From positions 1,384 to 7,189 of the forward strand of contig PKWO01000400.1 in assembly GCA_003132085.1 (NCBI GenBank): DNA of 5,806 bases. The letters run 5' to 3'. Shown here one piece after another: positions 4,650 to 5,806 of the stretch. The notes under the pieces are model-generated. The model was not told the DNA's origin. It saw only the letters and a list, made by a program, of their open reading frames with translations, and ran no database searches. How positions within the stretch are numbered: the first letter of the stretch is position 1; each line of letters starts with the position of its first letter. The translations under genes and the position numbers were made by a program. Source of the DNA: Oxalobacteraceae bacterium (GTDB lineage Bacteria > Pseudomonadota > Gammaproteobacteria > Burkholderiales > Burkholderiaceae_D).

Positions 4650-5711
4650 GTGGCTATTGAAGTCAAAAACATCAGCAAGCGCTTTGCCAACTTTGCTGCG
4701 TTGGATGATGTATCGCTTAAATTTCCGGCAGGGGAATTGACAGCGTTGCTGGGGCCATCCGGTTGCGGCAAGACGACGTTGCTGCGCATCATTGCCGGCT
4801 TGGAACAACAGGATGTCGGGCAGGTGTTGCTGGATGGGGAGGATGCCTCTGATCGGCATGTGCGCGAGCGCCAGGTTGGATTCGTGTTTCAACACTATGC
4901 GTTGTTCAAGCACATGAACGTGTTCGAGAACATCGCCTTTGGCCTGAGGGTCAAGCCGCGCAACATACGTCCGTCGGAGGCCAAAATTCGTGAAAAGGTG
5001 AAGCAACTGCTGGAGTTGGTTCAACTCGATTGGCTGGCAGACCGCTTTCCGTCGCAATTGTCGGGTGGCCAGCGCCAACGCATTGCGCTGGCTCGCGCGC
5101 TGGCAGTGGAACCGCGCGTGTTGCTGCTGGATGAACCGTTTGGCGCGCTGGATGCCAAGGTGCGCAAGGAATTGCGGCGCTGGCTGCGGCGCTTGCATGA
5201 CGATTTGCAGGTTACCAGCATATTTGTGACGCACGACCAGGAGGAGGCTCTGGAGGTTGCCGATCAAGTCGTGTTGATGAACAAGGGCAAGGTGGAGCAG
5301 ATAGGAGCGCCCAAAGAGGTCTATAACCATCCGGCTTCGCCCTTCGTTTACGGCTTTCTAGGCAATGTGAACCTGTTTCGTGGCCGGGTGCACCAGGGCG
5401 TTCTGGAAACTGCGGGCGTCGCGTTCGACGCTCCGGAGCATGCGCAGGCGTTTGATGCGGAGGGTACCGGTTTTGTCCGGCCGCACGAGATTGAAGTGGA
5501 TCGCTACGCAACCGGCGCTGAAGGCATCGTCGTGCAACTGCGCAGAGCGCATGCGATCGGTCCATTGGCGCAGCTCGAACTGGAGCGAGACGATAACGCC
5601 GAAATGATCGAGGCAGTCATTACCAGCGAGCGATTCGCGCAATTGAAATTGCAAGATGGGGAAACGCTGGTGATCCGTCCGAAACGCGTGCACGTGTTTG
5701 TCGAAAAGTGA
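4650..5711 (+). CDS. cysA: Sulfate/thiosulfate ABC transporter ATP-binding protein CysA
   Basis: This cytoplasmic ATPase dimer powers sulfate import through CysT/CysW. The 353-residue protein has all nucleotide-binding motifs: Walker A GPSGCGKT (35-42), Q-loop Q81 in FVFQHYALF, signature LSGGQRQR (137-144), Walker B VLLLDEP (157-163), D-loop GALDA (165-169) and switch H195 in FVTHDQEEA. The stretch KELRRWLRRLHDDL (173-186) is typical of CysA among sugar- and anion-type ATPases. The C-terminal region (about 240-353) is a TOBE-type regulatory domain with FVRPHEIEV (275-283). I chose GTG 4650 because AGGAG (4637-4641) lies 8 bases upstream and the family N-terminus begins there. TTG 4644, overlapping the cysW stop, is only 2 bases from that site. 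The GTG start is 2 bases beyond the cysW stop. It appears intact. Confidence 0.97.
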   Translation: MAIEVKNISKRFANFAALDDVSLKFPAGELTALLGPSGCGKTTLLRIIAGLEQQDVGQVLLDGEDASDRHVRERQVGFVFQHYALFKHMNVFENIAFGLRVKPRNIRPSEAKIREKVKQLLELVQLDWLADRFPSQLSGGQRQRIALARALAVEPRVLLLDEPFGALDAKVRKELRRWLRRLHDDLQVTSIFVTHDQEEALEVADQVVLMNKGKVEQIGAPKEVYNHPASPFVYGFLGNVNLFRGRVHQGVLETAGVAFDAPEHAQAFDAEGTGFVRPHEIEVDRYATGAEGIVVQLRRAHAIGPLAQLELERDDNAEMIEAVITSERFAQLKLQDGETLVIRPKRVHVFVEK

Positions 5712-5758
5712 CTATTCAGCCGCTGGCGCGAGTAGGGAGTGCGTTTTGGGGAAATAGA

Positions 5759-5800
5759 ATGCGCGAGCGATTCAAGGCAGTGCGAGGGGGATGCGCATGA
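5759..5800 (+). other. 13-codon open frame overlapping the downstream start
   Basis: ATG 5759 opens a 13-residue frame (MRERFKAVRGGCA) ending at TGA 5798-5800, which overlaps the candidate ATG 5797 as ATGA. GGGG (5748-5751) lies 7 bases before it. It could be a leader peptide coupled to the next gene or simply chance in a 95-base spacer. The rest of the spacer (5712-5758) shows no terminator or repeat. Confidence 0.12.
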
Positions 5801-5806
5801 CGCCAG
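5797..5806 (+). CDS. Possible 5' end of a downstream gene, cut by the window edge
   Basis: ATG 5797 follows GAGGGGG (5784-5790) at 6-base spacing and is in frame with ATG 5791. Only three codons (M-T-P) are visible, so no product can be named. I see no terminator between cysA and this point, so it may extend the cys operon. CysB proteins typically begin differently (MNFQQL in enterics), so the usual downstream neighbour is not supported by these residues. Confidence 0.3.

Noticed and set aside
4506..5330. 274-codon open frame on the minus strand across cysW and cysA
   Set aside because: It lies opposite conserved CysA motifs, and its product is low-complexity and glutamine/leucine-rich with no recognisable fold or ribosome binding site.
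1..5806. CRISPR array, tRNA, rRNA, insertion sequence or phage attachment site
   Set aside because: No regularly spaced repeats, tRNA cloverleaf or CCA-end pattern, transposase text or terminal inverted repeats with target duplication were seen on either strand.

Overview
The window carries a sulfate/thiosulfate ABC importer locus on the + strand, preceded by an unrelated diacylglycerol kinase gene. The proteins look proteobacterial. The periplasmic sulfate-binding protein, CysT/CysW permeases and CysA ATPase follow the enterobacterial forms closely. The order sbp - (hydrolase) - cysT - cysW - cysA and the moderate G+C content (a little above half, judged by eye) suggest a betaproteobacterium. 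That placement is inference; no rRNA or other taxonomic marker is present.

Layout. Bases 1-485 hold no secure gene. They contain a leader-like, AT-rich stretch (about 31-140) with a candidate promoter, inverted repeats and a possible 43-residue ORF with a good ribosome binding site, followed by about 240 bases in which I see nothing firm. dgkA lies at 486-884. A 192-base gap follows, with a small hairpin after dgkA and a promoter-like region before sbp. sbp is at 1077-2087. A 150-base gap with a CGCAG x4 tandem repeat separates it from an RBBP9/YdeN-type serine hydrolase gene at 2238-2774. A 96-base AT-rich regulatory gap comes next, with an internal promoter candidate and a long imperfect inverted repeat. 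cysT (2871-3734), cysW (3736-4647) and cysA (4650-5711) then follow almost without spacing. The last 95 bases contain a plausible start of another + strand gene cut off by the window edge.

How the genes work together. Sbp binds sulfate in the periplasm and delivers it to the CysT/CysW channel, and two copies of CysA hydrolyse ATP to drive import for assimilatory sulfate reduction. The hydrolase sits inside this gene set but has no established role in sulfate uptake. DgkA acts in phospholipid turnover and is probably only a neighbour.

Most of the window is a conventional transport locus. The less ordinary parts are the non-coding regions. The sbp and cysT upstream regions share a promoter-like arrangement (ATTCGTTC, 17-18 bases, TNTAAT). 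The cysT leader also shares several short blocks, in the same order, with the unexplained leader at the left edge. This fits control by one sulfur regulator such as the LysR-type CysB, but the sequence alone does not prove it.
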